A stretch of DNA of 64,000 bases, from NCBI RefSeq assembly GCF_011516635.5, contig NZ_CP096255.1, positions 9,373,501-9,437,500 on the forward strand, written 5' to 3'. Below the pieces are notes generated by a model. That model was given only the letters and a program-made list of their open reading frames with translations. It did no database searches and was not told the origin of the DNA. Below, piece after piece: positions 37,269-46,392 of the stretch (within the stretch, counting starts at the first letter, position 1; each line of letters starts with the position of its first letter). The position numbers and the translations under genes are program-made. The DNA is from Bradyrhizobium barranii subsp. apii. GTDB taxonomy: Bacteria; Pseudomonadota; Alphaproteobacteria; Rhizobiales; Xanthobacteraceae.

Positions 37269-39014
37269 ATGTACTACGGTAGCGGAAATTACGAAGCCTT
37301 TGCCCGCCCTCGCAAACCCGAAGGTGTGGACAACAAGACTGCGTGGTTCGTCGGTGCGGGCCTGGCGGCGCTTTCCGGTGCGGCCTTCCTGATCCGCGAT
37401 GGCCATATGCGTGGCGACCGGATCACCATCCTCGAACGGCTGAAGATACCGGGTGGGGCTCTCGACGGTAACCAAGACCTAGGAAGGGGCTTCGTGGTCC
37501 GGGGAGGCCGCGAGATGGAGGATCATTTCGAGTGCCTATGGGACTTGTTCCGGTCGATCCCTTCGCTGGAAACTGAAGGTGCCAGCGTGCTCGACGAATT
37601 CTACTGGTTGAGCAAGGATGATCCGAACTACTCGCTGCAACGGGCGACGGTGAACCAGGGACAGGACGCGCACACCGACGGCCTTTTCACTCTGAGCGAA
37701 AAGGCGGAAAAGGAATTGATCGCCGTCTTTCTTGCCTCCCGTGAGGAGATGGAGAACAGTCGTATCGACGAAGTGTTCGGGAAAGAGTTTTTCAGCAGCA
37801 ATTTTTGGCTCTATTGGTGGACGATGTTCGCCTTTACGGAGTGGCATTCTGCCCTGGAGATGAAGCTTTATCTGGATCGGTTCATCCATCATATCGGGGG
37901 CCTGCCGGATTTCAGCGCGCTGAAGTTTACCAGGTACAATCAGTATGAAGCGCTGGTTCTACCGTTGTGCAAATGGCTGTTGGAGCAGGGCGTCAACTTC
38001 CGCTACGACGTCGAAGTCACTGATGTCGATTTCGACATAAAGGCGGGATGCAAGCAGGCCACGGCTATCCACTGTCTGGAGGGCGGCGTCGCCGGCGGCA
38101 TCGGCCTTGGCGCCGACGATCTTGTCTTCATGACGATCGGGTCGCTCACCGAAAACTCGGACAAGGCAGACCATCACACGCCCTCCAGGCTCGACGAAGG
38201 CCCGGCGCCTGCTTGGGATCTGTGGCGGCGTATTGCGGCCAAGGACGCGGCGTTCGGCCGCCCGGATGTCTTCGGCGGCAATATTCCTGCAACCAAATGG
38301 CAATCGGCGACGATCACGACTCTAGATGCGCGCATTCCAGCCTATATCCGCAAGATCGCCAAACGCGATCCGTTCAGCGGCAAGGTCGTCACGGGAGGGA
38401 TCGTCACGGCGAAGGATTCGAACTGGCTGCTCAGTTGGACTGTAAACCGTCAACCGCATTTCAAGTACCAGCCCAGTAATCAGATCGTCGTCTGGGTCTA
38501 CTCACTTTTCGTCGACGAGCCTGGCGACTACGTGAACAAGCCGATGCAAGATTGCACGGGCGAGGAAATCACGCAGGAATGGTTGCATCACCTCGGCGTG
38601 CCGGTCGAGGACATACCGGGACTCGCCGCGATGGCCGCAAAAACTGTGCCGGTGATGATGCCCTACGTCACCTCTCTCTTCATGCCGCGGCAGGCGGGTG
38701 ATCGACCAAATGTTGTGCCCAAAGGCGCCATCAATTTTGCCTTCATCGGCCAGTTTGCTGAGTCGGCGGAGCGCGATTGCGTCTTCACGACCGAATACTC
38801 AGTGCGCACGGCGATGGAGGCCGTCTACACGCTCCTCAACGTCGAACGTGGTGTGCCAGAGGTGTTCAATTCGACCTATGATATCCGCAAGCTGCTTGCG
38901 GCAATCGGCAGACTGCGCGACGGCAAGGAAATCCGAATTCCCGGTCCGGCGCTCTTGCGCGACCTAATGCTGAAGAATATCGGCGCTACCGAACCCGGCA
39001 AGACTGCTCAGTGA
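37269..39014 (+). CDS. ohyA: oleate hydratase (FAD-dependent fatty acid hydratase)
   Basis: This 581-aa protein belongs to the oleate hydratase family (formerly myosin-cross-reactive antigen), which adds water to the cis-9 double bond of unsaturated fatty acids to give 10-hydroxy acids. The FAD-binding motif is VGAGLAALSGAAFLIRDG at about 28-45. The conserved RGGREMEDHFECLWDLFRSI block follows at about 78-97, with its catalytic-type Glu, and KFTRYNQYEALVLPL supplies the conserved Tyr. The C-terminal FIGQFAESAERDCVFTTEYS matches the family. Length is normal and the frame is clean. It sits behind the SDR gene in a likely operon. In bacteria the enzyme acts on free fatty acids at the membrane and is linked to fatty acid detoxification. 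Confidence 0.93.
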   Translation: MYYGSGNYEAFARPRKPEGVDNKTAWFVGAGLAALSGAAFLIRDGHMRGDRITILERLKIPGGALDGNQDLGRGFVVRGGREMEDHFECLWDLFRSIPSLETEGASVLDEFYWLSKDDPNYSLQRATVNQGQDAHTDGLFTLSEKAEKELIAVFLASREEMENSRIDEVFGKEFFSSNFWLYWWTMFAFTEWHSALEMKLYLDRFIHHIGGLPDFSALKFTRYNQYEALVLPLCKWLLEQGVNFRYDVEVTDVDFDIKAGCKQATAIHCLEGGVAGGIGLGADDLVFMTIGSLTENSDKADHHTPSRLDEGPAPAWDLWRRIAAKDAAFGRPDVFGGNIPATKWQSATITTLDARIPAYIRKIAKRDPFSGKVVTGGIVTAKDSNWLLSWTVNRQPHFKYQPSNQIVVWVYSLFVDEPGDYVNKPMQDCTGEEITQEWLHHLGVPVEDIPGLAAMAAKTVPVMMPYVTSLFMPRQAGDRPNVVPKGAINFAFIGQFAESAERDCVFTTEYSVRTAMEAVYTLLNVERGVPEVFNSTYDIRKLLAAIGRLRDGKEIRIPGPALLRDLMLKNIGATEPGKTAQ

Positions 39015-39391
39015 GGGCTTTGTGCGTTCGCCTGCCTTGTTGCAGCTGGAGAGCTCGTTCTCCACGGCCCGTACGAGTGTGAATTGCAAGGGGCAAGCCC
39101 TTCGTCGAGTGTCGAAGGCGACACACGCGAAGGCGGAACTGTTCTCGGGCCGCAATTCATAACATGGCTGGTAATGGAAGCCGCAACAATCGTGCCCGCA
39201 CATAATGCTGGCGCCGACAGTCTGCTTGACACTCGCGTTCGATGTGCCACCTGAGCTCCAAATCGACCAGGTGGCGGAAGGAGGTTTTCTCAGGACGCGC
39301 CGAGATGCAGTATCCATAACGTCGCCGGTCGGGGACGTGCAGCCCCAGCTGCGGATAAAGCAGAGTGCGGTCGGGGCCTCATTTCTCAAGC
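39015..39391. other. intergenic, no gene seen
   Basis: Between the convergent oleate hydratase and phasin genes. No convincing frame and no clear terminator hairpin were found. Confidence 0.4.
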
Positions 39392-39793
39392 TTAGTGGGT
39401 TCCTTGCCTTACCGCAGAGGATGGCGATGGTTTGAGATGATCCAATATTTTCGAGCCTTCGCTGAACGACTTCGACCAGAATTTCTCCGCGAGGTCCAGA
39501 TGGCACTTCAGTAGCTCTGAGGGAGTTTTAGAGTCGGCAAGATTTCTCAGAAAGCTTGCTTGTTCGTGCAGAGAGGAAGCAGCCAAACTTAATCCATCCT
39601 TTAATGCCGCGGCGTACAGGTGCCTTGTCGATTCGATCGATTTTTGCCATTCCGGAAAAATTGACGGAATGCGTGATGCCGCTGCTGCAGGTTCTCCAGC
39701 GCCATCGGCTGCGGCGCCGGTCAGTTGGGTCAGTCCGGGCTCTGGACGTGGCCGCCGTTCGCGTTTCTCGTCTTCGGTTGTATTCGCGTTCAT
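39392..39793 (-). CDS. phasin-family protein
   Basis: This 133-aa protein has a low-complexity N-terminus rich in Ala, Pro and Arg. A helical region follows, IPSIFPEWQKSIESTRHLYA, then ASFLRNLADSKTPSELLKCH and LAEKFWSKSFSEGSKILDHL. This amphipathic-helix pattern is typical of phasins, which coat polyhydroxyalkanoate granules. An AGGAG ribosome-binding site precedes the ATG at 39793. It is convergent with the oleate hydratase and has no operon partner. Bradyrhizobium has several phasins; this would be an island-borne one. Confidence 0.8.
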   Translation of the reverse strand: MNANTTEDEKRERRPRPEPGLTQLTGAAADGAGEPAAAASRIPSIFPEWQKSIESTRHLYAAALKDGLSLAASSLHEQASFLRNLADSKTPSELLKCHLDLAEKFWSKSFSEGSKILDHLKPSPSSAVRQGTH

Positions 39794-40568
39794 TCGACGT
39801 CTCCTGGCCTAAAAGAGGATTTGTAACACCTGAGTTGTTCGCTGCTCGGTTCCGATCATCAACCTTCAGAAGGTACCACACCCTCCAACATGTCATACCT
39901 ACCTCTTTTGGTACGGCGTGATCGCGCCGCAAATTGCGCATTCTAGGCGCCACTTGCTGGAATGTTCACCCATCCCCGGTTCAGAGGCTGAGAATCGCGG
40001 CAACCTCGTTGAGGACGAGCGCTGACTGCGTAGATCGACGGTGCCGCCAAAGGTGGTGCGGTCGCACGTCGATGCGCTTTGCCGTGATTGCGGCTGGCAT
40101 TGGCCGCCATCACGCTCGCATCCATCGCGATGGCGCGGGAACGATAACCTGCCGTTTGGGCGGGGCGGCTCACGGGTATGGCGCGGACGCTTGGTTGATG
40201 TTGGGGGCGACGCCCGGCCGTTCAATCCGAACGACGCCGTCCATGTCGATATCCTGGATTCTCGAAGTCGGGATCGAGCAGGCGAAGCCCCGTGGCGAGG
40301 TCATCAACGTCCGTCTCCCCATCCGGCTCTCGGAATCGGCGATCTGCATATTCCGTTTCGCGATTGCGCATGCATTCGGTTTGCCTGTCGCGAGCGCGCG
40401 GCGCTTTTGCCTGCCACTTTCTCCTTTGGAGCGTCACGATGTGTAGCAGGCTATACTAACAGCTTAGTCCAGTCTCGTAAAACCGCCGCTCGACCCGCGC
40501 CGCAGGAAATTGAGGCTTTTCCGGCGAGGTGTGTTGTGGGCATGGCGAGATACTCCTTTGTCAGTGAG
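39794..40568. other. about 0.8 kb without a recognisable gene
   Basis: The phasin promoter should lie at its left end. The rest has overlapping frames on both strands without motifs and may be decayed DNA. It ends at the CTAA target repeat of IS1380. Confidence 0.4.
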
Positions 40569-40572
40569 CTAA

Positions 40573-42204
40573 CCCGCCCTATTCGTGAGAGCGCGGTATT
40601 TTGGTCCGACTGGTGCATCCGCACACCTCCGCTGACGAGGCGCACAGGATTGCCTTCGGCTTTTCACCGCCTGACGACCGGTACTTTGCAACGCGCTTGA
40701 GGGATGGGTTGGGTGAACGCGGGCGGACGCCCCACCGGTCAAGGACCGAGCGGCAGCAGCGCGCCGGGCAAGCTGCGGATCAGGTCGGCTTCGGGACATG
40801 CCGCGGCGAACGCAAGGCGAATGCGGCTCTTGGTCTCGACAACCCGGGCGGCGATTTTCAAGAGCCGAAGACGCAGCGTCGCGAACTCGGCAGTGGCCAA
40901 TTCCCGGACTTTGGGAATGGCGTCGCGCACGGTCAGCATCAGCCAATAAGCGGCGGTATGGAGAACGAGGCGGACTTGATTGGCGAGCGCCGAACGGCAA
41001 CTGGTGCGATCGGAGGCGAGCTGCGTCTTATGCAGCTTGATCAGATTCTCGGCTTGGCCGCGCGCGCAATACAGGCTGTCGTAGATCCACTCGGCCGAGC
41101 CGACATCGAGGCTGGTGACGACGAAGCGGATGTCGAGGCCGAGCATCGTCGCCTCAATACGGGCGACGGTGCGTCGTTCGCGATCCCAGGACTTTGCCTT
41201 GTGGCGCGTCTCGGTATAGCCGCGCAGAACCGGCAGGTTCTCGATGGCGCGTCGCGTGCGGATGTCGTCGGCGACCGCGTCGACTTTTCTGGCGAGCGGC
41301 TTGGTGCCGGACAGACCGAAGATGTAGTCGATGCCGTTGGTCTCGCACCACGCCATTGCCTCCGGCCGGGCATAGTGCCCGTCGCCACGGAACGTAATTC
41401 GCGTGTTGTGCCACCGCGTCCGGATATGCCGTACCAGGCGGCGCAGATGGGCACGCACCTCGACGCCGCCCGGCGTCTTGCCGGGCCGCAGCACGACCGC
41501 CACGGGCCGGCTCTTCTCCGTGTCGTAGACGTGGATCGGCAGGAAGCAGCGTTCGTCATAATGAGCGTTGAACAGCGAGAGCTGCTGATGGCCGTGGACG
41601 ACATCGCAGGTATCATCGATGTCGAGCGTGACGGATGCCGGCTCGCGCGGGTAGCTATCCATCCATGCGTCGACCAAAGTGTAGGTCAGTCGGATCACGT
41701 CGCGCAGGCGCGGAGCATTCTCCAGACGCGACAGCGTCGGTTGGGAACACAGATCGCGACCCGTGTCCGGCAGCCGTCCGCAGGCCAGCTTGAATGCGGG
41801 ATCGGACCGCAGATGATCGAGGTCGTCGGCGTCCTCGTAGCCGCAGCAGATCGCGAACATGCGCGCGCGGAACATATCGACCAGGCTGTGCACGACCCGC
41901 GTCGGATCGCGCCGATCCGGGAACACCCGGGCCAAATTGTCGGCCAAGCCGAGACGCCGCTCGGCCATCGCCAGAAGCATCACGCCCCCGTTCGAGGTCA
42001 GCCGACCGCCATCGAAGGCAGCTGTGACTTTCTTGGCGTGAACGGCTGGAAACGAGAAGGGCAGAATCGTATCGTCGGTCATGGCGGGCGTGGTGTTCGC
42101 GGCTGAAGGTGATGGGGTTGGCTTTGCAACCGAATCCTACGCCGCATCAGCGCTTTACACCACGCTCGCCAGCCTCTCAGGCGCCCTCTGACGAATAAGA
42201 CGGG
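40573..42204 (-). mobile_element. IS1380-family element (1,632 bp)
   Basis: The ends CCCGCCCTATTCGTGAGAG and, inverted, CCCGTCTTATTCGTCAGAG match at 16 of 19 positions. A CTAA direct repeat flanks the element at 40569-40572 and 42205-42208. Confidence 0.9.
40739..42082 (-). CDS. IS1380-family transposase
   Basis: This 447-aa DDE transposase has the family N-terminus TAAFDGGRLTSNGGVMLLAM. It has ASVTLDIDDTCDVVHG (first Asp), FRGDGHYARPEAMAWCE (second Asp) and the C-terminal YCARGQAENLIKLHKTQLAS with its Glu. An extended ANQVRLVLHTAAYWLM segment follows. It looks complete and active. Only one copy is in the window. Confidence 0.94.
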   Translation of the reverse strand: MTDDTILPFSFPAVHAKKVTAAFDGGRLTSNGGVMLLAMAERRLGLADNLARVFPDRRDPTRVVHSLVDMFRARMFAICCGYEDADDLDHLRSDPAFKLACGRLPDTGRDLCSQPTLSRLENAPRLRDVIRLTYTLVDAWMDSYPREPASVTLDIDDTCDVVHGHQQLSLFNAHYDERCFLPIHVYDTEKSRPVAVVLRPGKTPGGVEVRAHLRRLVRHIRTRWHNTRITFRGDGHYARPEAMAWCETNGIDYIFGLSGTKPLARKVDAVADDIRTRRAIENLPVLRGYTETRHKAKSWDRERRTVARIEATMLGLDIRFVVTSLDVGSAEWIYDSLYCARGQAENLIKLHKTQLASDRTSCRSALANQVRLVLHTAAYWLMLTVRDAIPKVRELATAEFATLRLRLLKIAARVVETKSRIRLAFAAACPEADLIRSLPGALLPLGP

Positions 42205-42208
42205 CTAA

Positions 42209-42558
42209 GAACGGTCTGAACTGGGCGCTCATCGTACCCCGTAGGTCAAGGTGCACACCGCGCAAAGATCGGCGCAGGCAGCGATGCCGTCGGCTGTGCT
42301 GCCGATCGATAGTGATGCTGTGGCTGATGAAGGGGCGCGCACAGCTTGGGTCCGCCAGGTAGGCCCATACTGGCCCGCGGCGTTGCGGCCGGAGAGCAAT
42401 ATCAGCTACGCTGACGCCCGAGGCCTTTCACGTCTTGAGGCAAGCGGGCTCGCGCGTTGACCTTGACGCCCCGCGGCGAGGTAAATCTGGGCCGTCGCGC
42501 TCGCGGTTAGTCAATATAGTTGAGGTTAACCGCGCTATGATATTGACGTTGCGCCCCT
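42209..42558. other. intergenic, probably the promoter region of the next gene
   Basis: A short plus-strand frame at 42251-42460 shows no motif. No clear regulatory site was identified. Confidence 0.4.
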
Positions 42559-43029
42559 ATGCTTGATCCATTGCACCGGAAACTGCACACCCGGCCCACC
42601 GGAGAGGTGGAAGTGTCCTTCCAGCTGACCGTCCTGAAAGTGCTGGCCGGCCAATCTGCCGGGCTGGCCTCCGTTGCCGACATAAGGCACGCCGTTGAAA
42701 TCCTGATGAACAGCGGCCGTGACTGGACCGATCGCATGAAGCGGCTGGCCGAACGCGCACCTGACCTGAATATCTTCTCGGCCGGGTTTGTCTTTCGCGA
42801 TACTCTTGGCTGGGAAATCACGGAAGAGGGCCGGCAATTCCTCTCCGCGCTCGAAAAGGCCGTCGCCGATCAGAGCGAGCGGCCTCGATCAACCATCGAT
42901 CCCCCATCAAGCGAAGTCACCGCGCAACCGGTCATGGATGCGGCAAAATCACTTATTCCTCCCCATAGTCACCGTCAAAGGTCGCGGCGTCGCCGCGGGA
43001 AAGGCGGGTCTAATCGACGTAGAGCATGA
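42559..43029 (+). CDS. hypothetical protein (156 aa)
   Basis: The protein starts MLDPLHRKLHTRPTGEVEVS. A predicted helical region (QLTVLKVLAGQSAGLASVAD, then RDWTDRMKRLAERAPDLNIF) and a strand-helix unit (GWEITEEGRQFLSALEKAV) that resembles a winged-helix wing follow. The C-terminal third is basic (QRSRRRRGKGGSNRRR) and may be a frame run-on. Such proteins recur as hypotheticals in rhizobial genomes; the function is unknown. It is flanked by IS1380 and IS701 and appears intact. Confidence 0.55.
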   Translation: MLDPLHRKLHTRPTGEVEVSFQLTVLKVLAGQSAGLASVADIRHAVEILMNSGRDWTDRMKRLAERAPDLNIFSAGFVFRDTLGWEITEEGRQFLSALEKAVADQSERPRSTIDPPSSEVTAQPVMDAAKSLIPPHSHRQRSRRRRGKGGSNRRRA

Positions 43030-43102
43030 CGCGGCGCAGCTTTAACTTGTCACGCGGCCTCTGGCCGCACCGCGTGCCGATATTTTGCAGCGAAGTTTCT
43101 AA

Positions 43103-44624
43103 TCTTACTGCGTCACAAACGGTGGTCTGTGAAATGGGCGAACTTGATTGCACAACAAGGACATCTCGACAACGTTCGGACCAGCCCTTGTTCGAGTCGC
43201 CGTCGCATCGTCGTGATCGAATTTGGAATGTGACGTTGGGTCCGTAGCGGCAGAACCGCGGGGTCTGTAATCCGCGGAAACGCGAGCGAGCGGGATCGGC
43301 CGGGCGCGCCGAGCGCCTGAGGGGGGAAACGCCTCCCGCTCGGAGATCAGGAATCCGAAGGCTGCAATGCACATCGTTGCGTGATGATGAAAGCCGCGCC
43401 AGCCGCGTCCCTCGAAGTGGCCAAGCCCGACCTCCTGCTTGAGTTCCTGATAGTCGCGTTCGATGCGCCAGCGCAATTTAGCCGTCTCTACGAGAGTCCG
43501 GAATGCCACATCCTCCGGCAATGTCGAGAGCCAGTATTTGGTAGGCTGGTCCTCGCCTTTCGGCCATTCGATCAGCAACCATTCCTCCAACCGCTGGGTG
43601 GTTTGCCAATAATCACGGTGCGCGGCACGGACCCGCACGCGGGCAAAGCGCGAGCTCAGCTTTTCGTTCGTTCCTTGCCGCCACGTGATGGTGCGCCAAG
43701 CTTTGGCCGGCAGGCCGATCGCGAGCGCTTTAACGGCGGCCGGCCGACGCTGACGGTTGCGGCGCATCAGTTTCGGGGGACGGCCGCGGCCCGACCATGG
43801 CTTCGGCGGCAAGGGACCGGTGCCGGGCGCCCATACCGTTGTGCTCGACAGAAGACCCGCCACATAGGTCAATCCCAGCGCCGTGATCTCCGTGCGCAGA
43901 TCGCTGTTGTTGCCATAGCCCGCGTCCATCAGCACGACACCACGCGGAAGGCCGGTCGCACAGGCCCACCGCAACTGCTCCAGCGCGATCTCCGGCTTGG
44001 TCCGGAAGCCGACTTCGGCAGGAATGCCCACCTTGCGCCGCCGATCGCAATCCTCAGTCCATTCCTTCGGAAGATAAAGGCGGTAGGCAACAGGCAGGCT
44101 GGCGTGGTGATTGGCAATCGATAATGACACCGCCACCTGGCAATTATCCTGCTTGCCGAGCTGCCCGCAATATTGCCGTGCAACTCCAACCGAATGTCGC
44201 CCCTGCTTGGGAAATCCGGTGTCATCGATGATCCAAGCTTCGATCGGGCCCTGGCGTTCGATCGCCGGCAGGACCATCTCTCGTACCTTGCCCAGCACCT
44301 TCTCATCCGACCAGGCGCCGCTGCCGACGAAATGCAGCAGCGATTGATGTTGGGCGGCCGTCCGTTCCGGAGCCGTCATCGCCGCCATTGGCTCCACGCT
44401 CTTACGACCGCCACAGGCCATGAGGCCGACGCAATAGTCGCGCAGCGGTGCCTTCCGATCAGCATGACCGATGACGCTGGCAAGCCCTTCCAAATACGTC
44501 GCAAATCGCATCTCACTGGTCTTGGTGCCACGCCCGCTCATGTAGCCTCCTCGGCTGATGGTCCATGCTTCAACCATCGCTGATTCCGGCCGGATAAAGC
44601 CTGCGGTTTTGTGACTCAGTCGTT
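43103..44624 (-). mobile_element. IS701-family element (1,522 bp)
   Basis: The ends share ACTGCGTCACAAA at the left and, inverted, ACTGAGTCACAAAA at the right. They are flanked by CTAA at 43099-43102 and 44625-44628, fitting the YTAR target rule of IS701. The right CTAA is also where the second 936-bp IS5 inserted. Confidence 0.82.
43105..44541 (-). CDS. IS701-family transposase
   Basis: This 478-aa protein is read from MSGRGTKTSEMRFATYLEGL. It has the catalytic block AWIIDDTGFPKQGRHSVGVA (first Asp) followed by YCGQLGKQDNCQVAVSLSIA. Next come GVVLMDAGYGNNSDLR (second Asp) and RIERDYQELKQEVGLGHFEG (Glu). I chose this ATG because the longer reading to 44754 crosses the element end into IS5. 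The stop codon lies inside the left terminal repeat. It appears intact. Confidence 0.92.
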   Translation of the reverse strand: MSGRGTKTSEMRFATYLEGLASVIGHADRKAPLRDYCVGLMACGGRKSVEPMAAMTAPERTAAQHQSLLHFVGSGAWSDEKVLGKVREMVLPAIERQGPIEAWIIDDTGFPKQGRHSVGVARQYCGQLGKQDNCQVAVSLSIANHHASLPVAYRLYLPKEWTEDCDRRRKVGIPAEVGFRTKPEIALEQLRWACATGLPRGVVLMDAGYGNNSDLRTEITALGLTYVAGLLSSTTVWAPGTGPLPPKPWSGRGRPPKLMRRNRQRRPAAVKALAIGLPAKAWRTITWRQGTNEKLSSRFARVRVRAAHRDYWQTTQRLEEWLLIEWPKGEDQPTKYWLSTLPEDVAFRTLVETAKLRWRIERDYQELKQEVGLGHFEGRGWRGFHHHATMCIAAFGFLISEREAFPPSGARRARPIPLARVSADYRPRGSAATDPTSHSKFDHDDATATRTRAGPNVVEMSLLCNQVRPFHRPPFVTQ

Positions 44625-44628
44625 CTAA

Positions 44629-45564
44629 GAGTCTGTCCGGAAAGATTACCTTGGATTGCATAGCTTTCGCAGCATGAGTCGGATGGAGGCCAGCTTGAGA
44701 AAGGCGAGCGCCCTGTGATTGAAGCATTCCCAATCTTTGGACAGTCTTCGGCATCGCCCGAGCCAGGCAAAGGTACGCTCGACGATCCAGCGTTTGGGCA
44801 AGACGACGAAACGGTGAGCCTGATCGGAGCGTTTGACGATTTCGAGGTTCACGCGCTTCAGAGCGCTACGCAGCCCCTTCTGGAAATGTGGCCCTTGATA
44901 TCCGCCGTCGGCGTAGAGCTTCAGAAGAAAGGGATAGAGGCCGAACAACGTTGCCATCAGGAGCACGCCGCCGTCGCGATCCTGGATGTCCGCCGCATGC
45001 ACGATGGCGTGCATCAAGAGGCCTTGCGTGTCGACGAGAATGTGCCGCTTCTTGCCCTTGATCTTCTTGCCCGCGTCGTAGCCATGGAGATCATGAGGCC
45101 CCCTTTTTCAGCGCTTTTCACGCTCTGGCTATCGATGATGGCGGCGGTGGGAGAAGCCTCGCGCTCGGCCCTTTCGCGACATTCGACATAGAGGGCGTGA
45201 TGAATTTTATCGAGCGTGCCGTTCCAGCTCCACAGATCGAAGTAGCCATACAGCGTCGAGCGCGGCGGCAGGTCCTTGGGGATCGCGCGCCACTGGCAAC
45301 CTGTGCTCAGGATGTACATCAGCCCGTTGGCAATCTCGCGCAGGTCCACCGTACGCTTGTTGCCGCCGCGCTTGGCCGGCGGGATGCGAGGCGCGATCAG
45401 CGCCCACTCCTCGTCGGTCAAGTCGCTCGGATAGCGCAGGCGGCTGCGGTCGTAGCGTGCACGGTTCTCGGTAGTCCACATTGGCGGCGCGTCCCCATCG
45501 AATCAGGCCGCTCACCTTGAATCACAACCGATTCATTCGACTCAACATGTTTTGGAACAGACAC
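44629..45564 (-). mobile_element. IS5-family element, 936 bp, copy 2
   Basis: Same ends and length as 33921-34856, with a TAA direct repeat at 44626-44628 and 45565-45567. It lies immediately beside IS701. Confidence 0.93.
44646..45481 (-). CDS. IS5-family transposase (two overlapping frames), copy 2
   Basis: Encodes the same two overlapping products as copy 1 (frames 45481-45014 and 45017-44646), with the same probable frameshift site. No difference between the copies was noticed. Confidence 0.88.
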
Positions 45565-45751
45565 TAAGAGTGTGTCGTATCAACTTCCTGACAATGGTCT
45601 CAAGCTGACAATAGAACCTGCTACGCACAATTCGAGCAACTTGCTGTGAACAGTGCCTCAAGTCGTTCTGGCAAAGGTCCACCTGCGCCGGAGATCGACA
45701 GTCCGAGGCTTTGAGGATTGTAGTCATCTGCAGATCGGAGACCGTACGTAA

Positions 45752-45964
45752 ATGACCATTGAGCCGATCGAGGATAATTGGCGGCTTGAAGAGGAATCGA
45801 GGCGACGAGACGAGATCAAAGTCAAGCTCCTTCGCGCGCGATCGGATGTGGCCAGGTACCAAGCAGAATTGACAGAGCTCGAGCAAACGCCGAAGCGTGA
45901 AGACGGCTCATCGATCTGCTCTGGGACACTTCAGCGCACGTGCGCAGGAGGTCGGAGAGCATAA
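45752..45964 (+). CDS. small hypothetical coiled-coil protein (70 aa)
   Basis: The frame reads MTIEPIEDNWRLEEESRRRD, then LLRARSDVARYQAELTELEQ, a strongly charged helix likely to form a short coiled coil. The last 15 residues look like run-on. There is no recognised domain and no clear neighbour link. It could be a genuine small gene with a displaced stop. Confidence 0.35.
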   Translation: MTIEPIEDNWRLEEESRRRDEIKVKLLRARSDVARYQAELTELEQTPKREDGSSICSGTLQRTCAGGRRA

Positions 45965-46392
45965 CGTGCGACCACGTCAATTGGAGCCTGTCTTGGATCC
46001 CGCTAACCTGCGAGCGGATGCTGGGGGCAGCGTCCGACCGAGCGACAGCTGGAAGTAGGCTGCCAACCGGGTCTTCGCAACAGGGGCTTGGCTTGGTGCA
46101 ATGGCTGAGCGGTGTAGAGCGCAAGAATTCGCGCACAAGTGCAAGTGGCGAGAAGCCAAGCCACGAACGCTCACGCGCGTGACAAGTGTTGGGATCAGCC
46201 GTTTTGACCGGCTCATCTTTGTTCGCTCACAAGCAAGGTGCTGTCGCCGGGTTGCAAGGTTCACGCCTCCTCTGCGTCTTATAAATGTCATCTTGCCCAT
46301 GCCAGTTAGCCGCGCTACGGCCGATCCAGCCAGCGCTCAGCTTCACACAAAGCATGCTGCAAGGATGCGGGCGGCAAAGCTCGAGGTAGTCG
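45965..46392. other. upstream region of the polygalacturonase gene
   Basis: No gene seen. I searched for NifA (TGT-N10-ACA), sigma-54 and tts-box patterns and found no convincing match. Confidence 0.4.
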
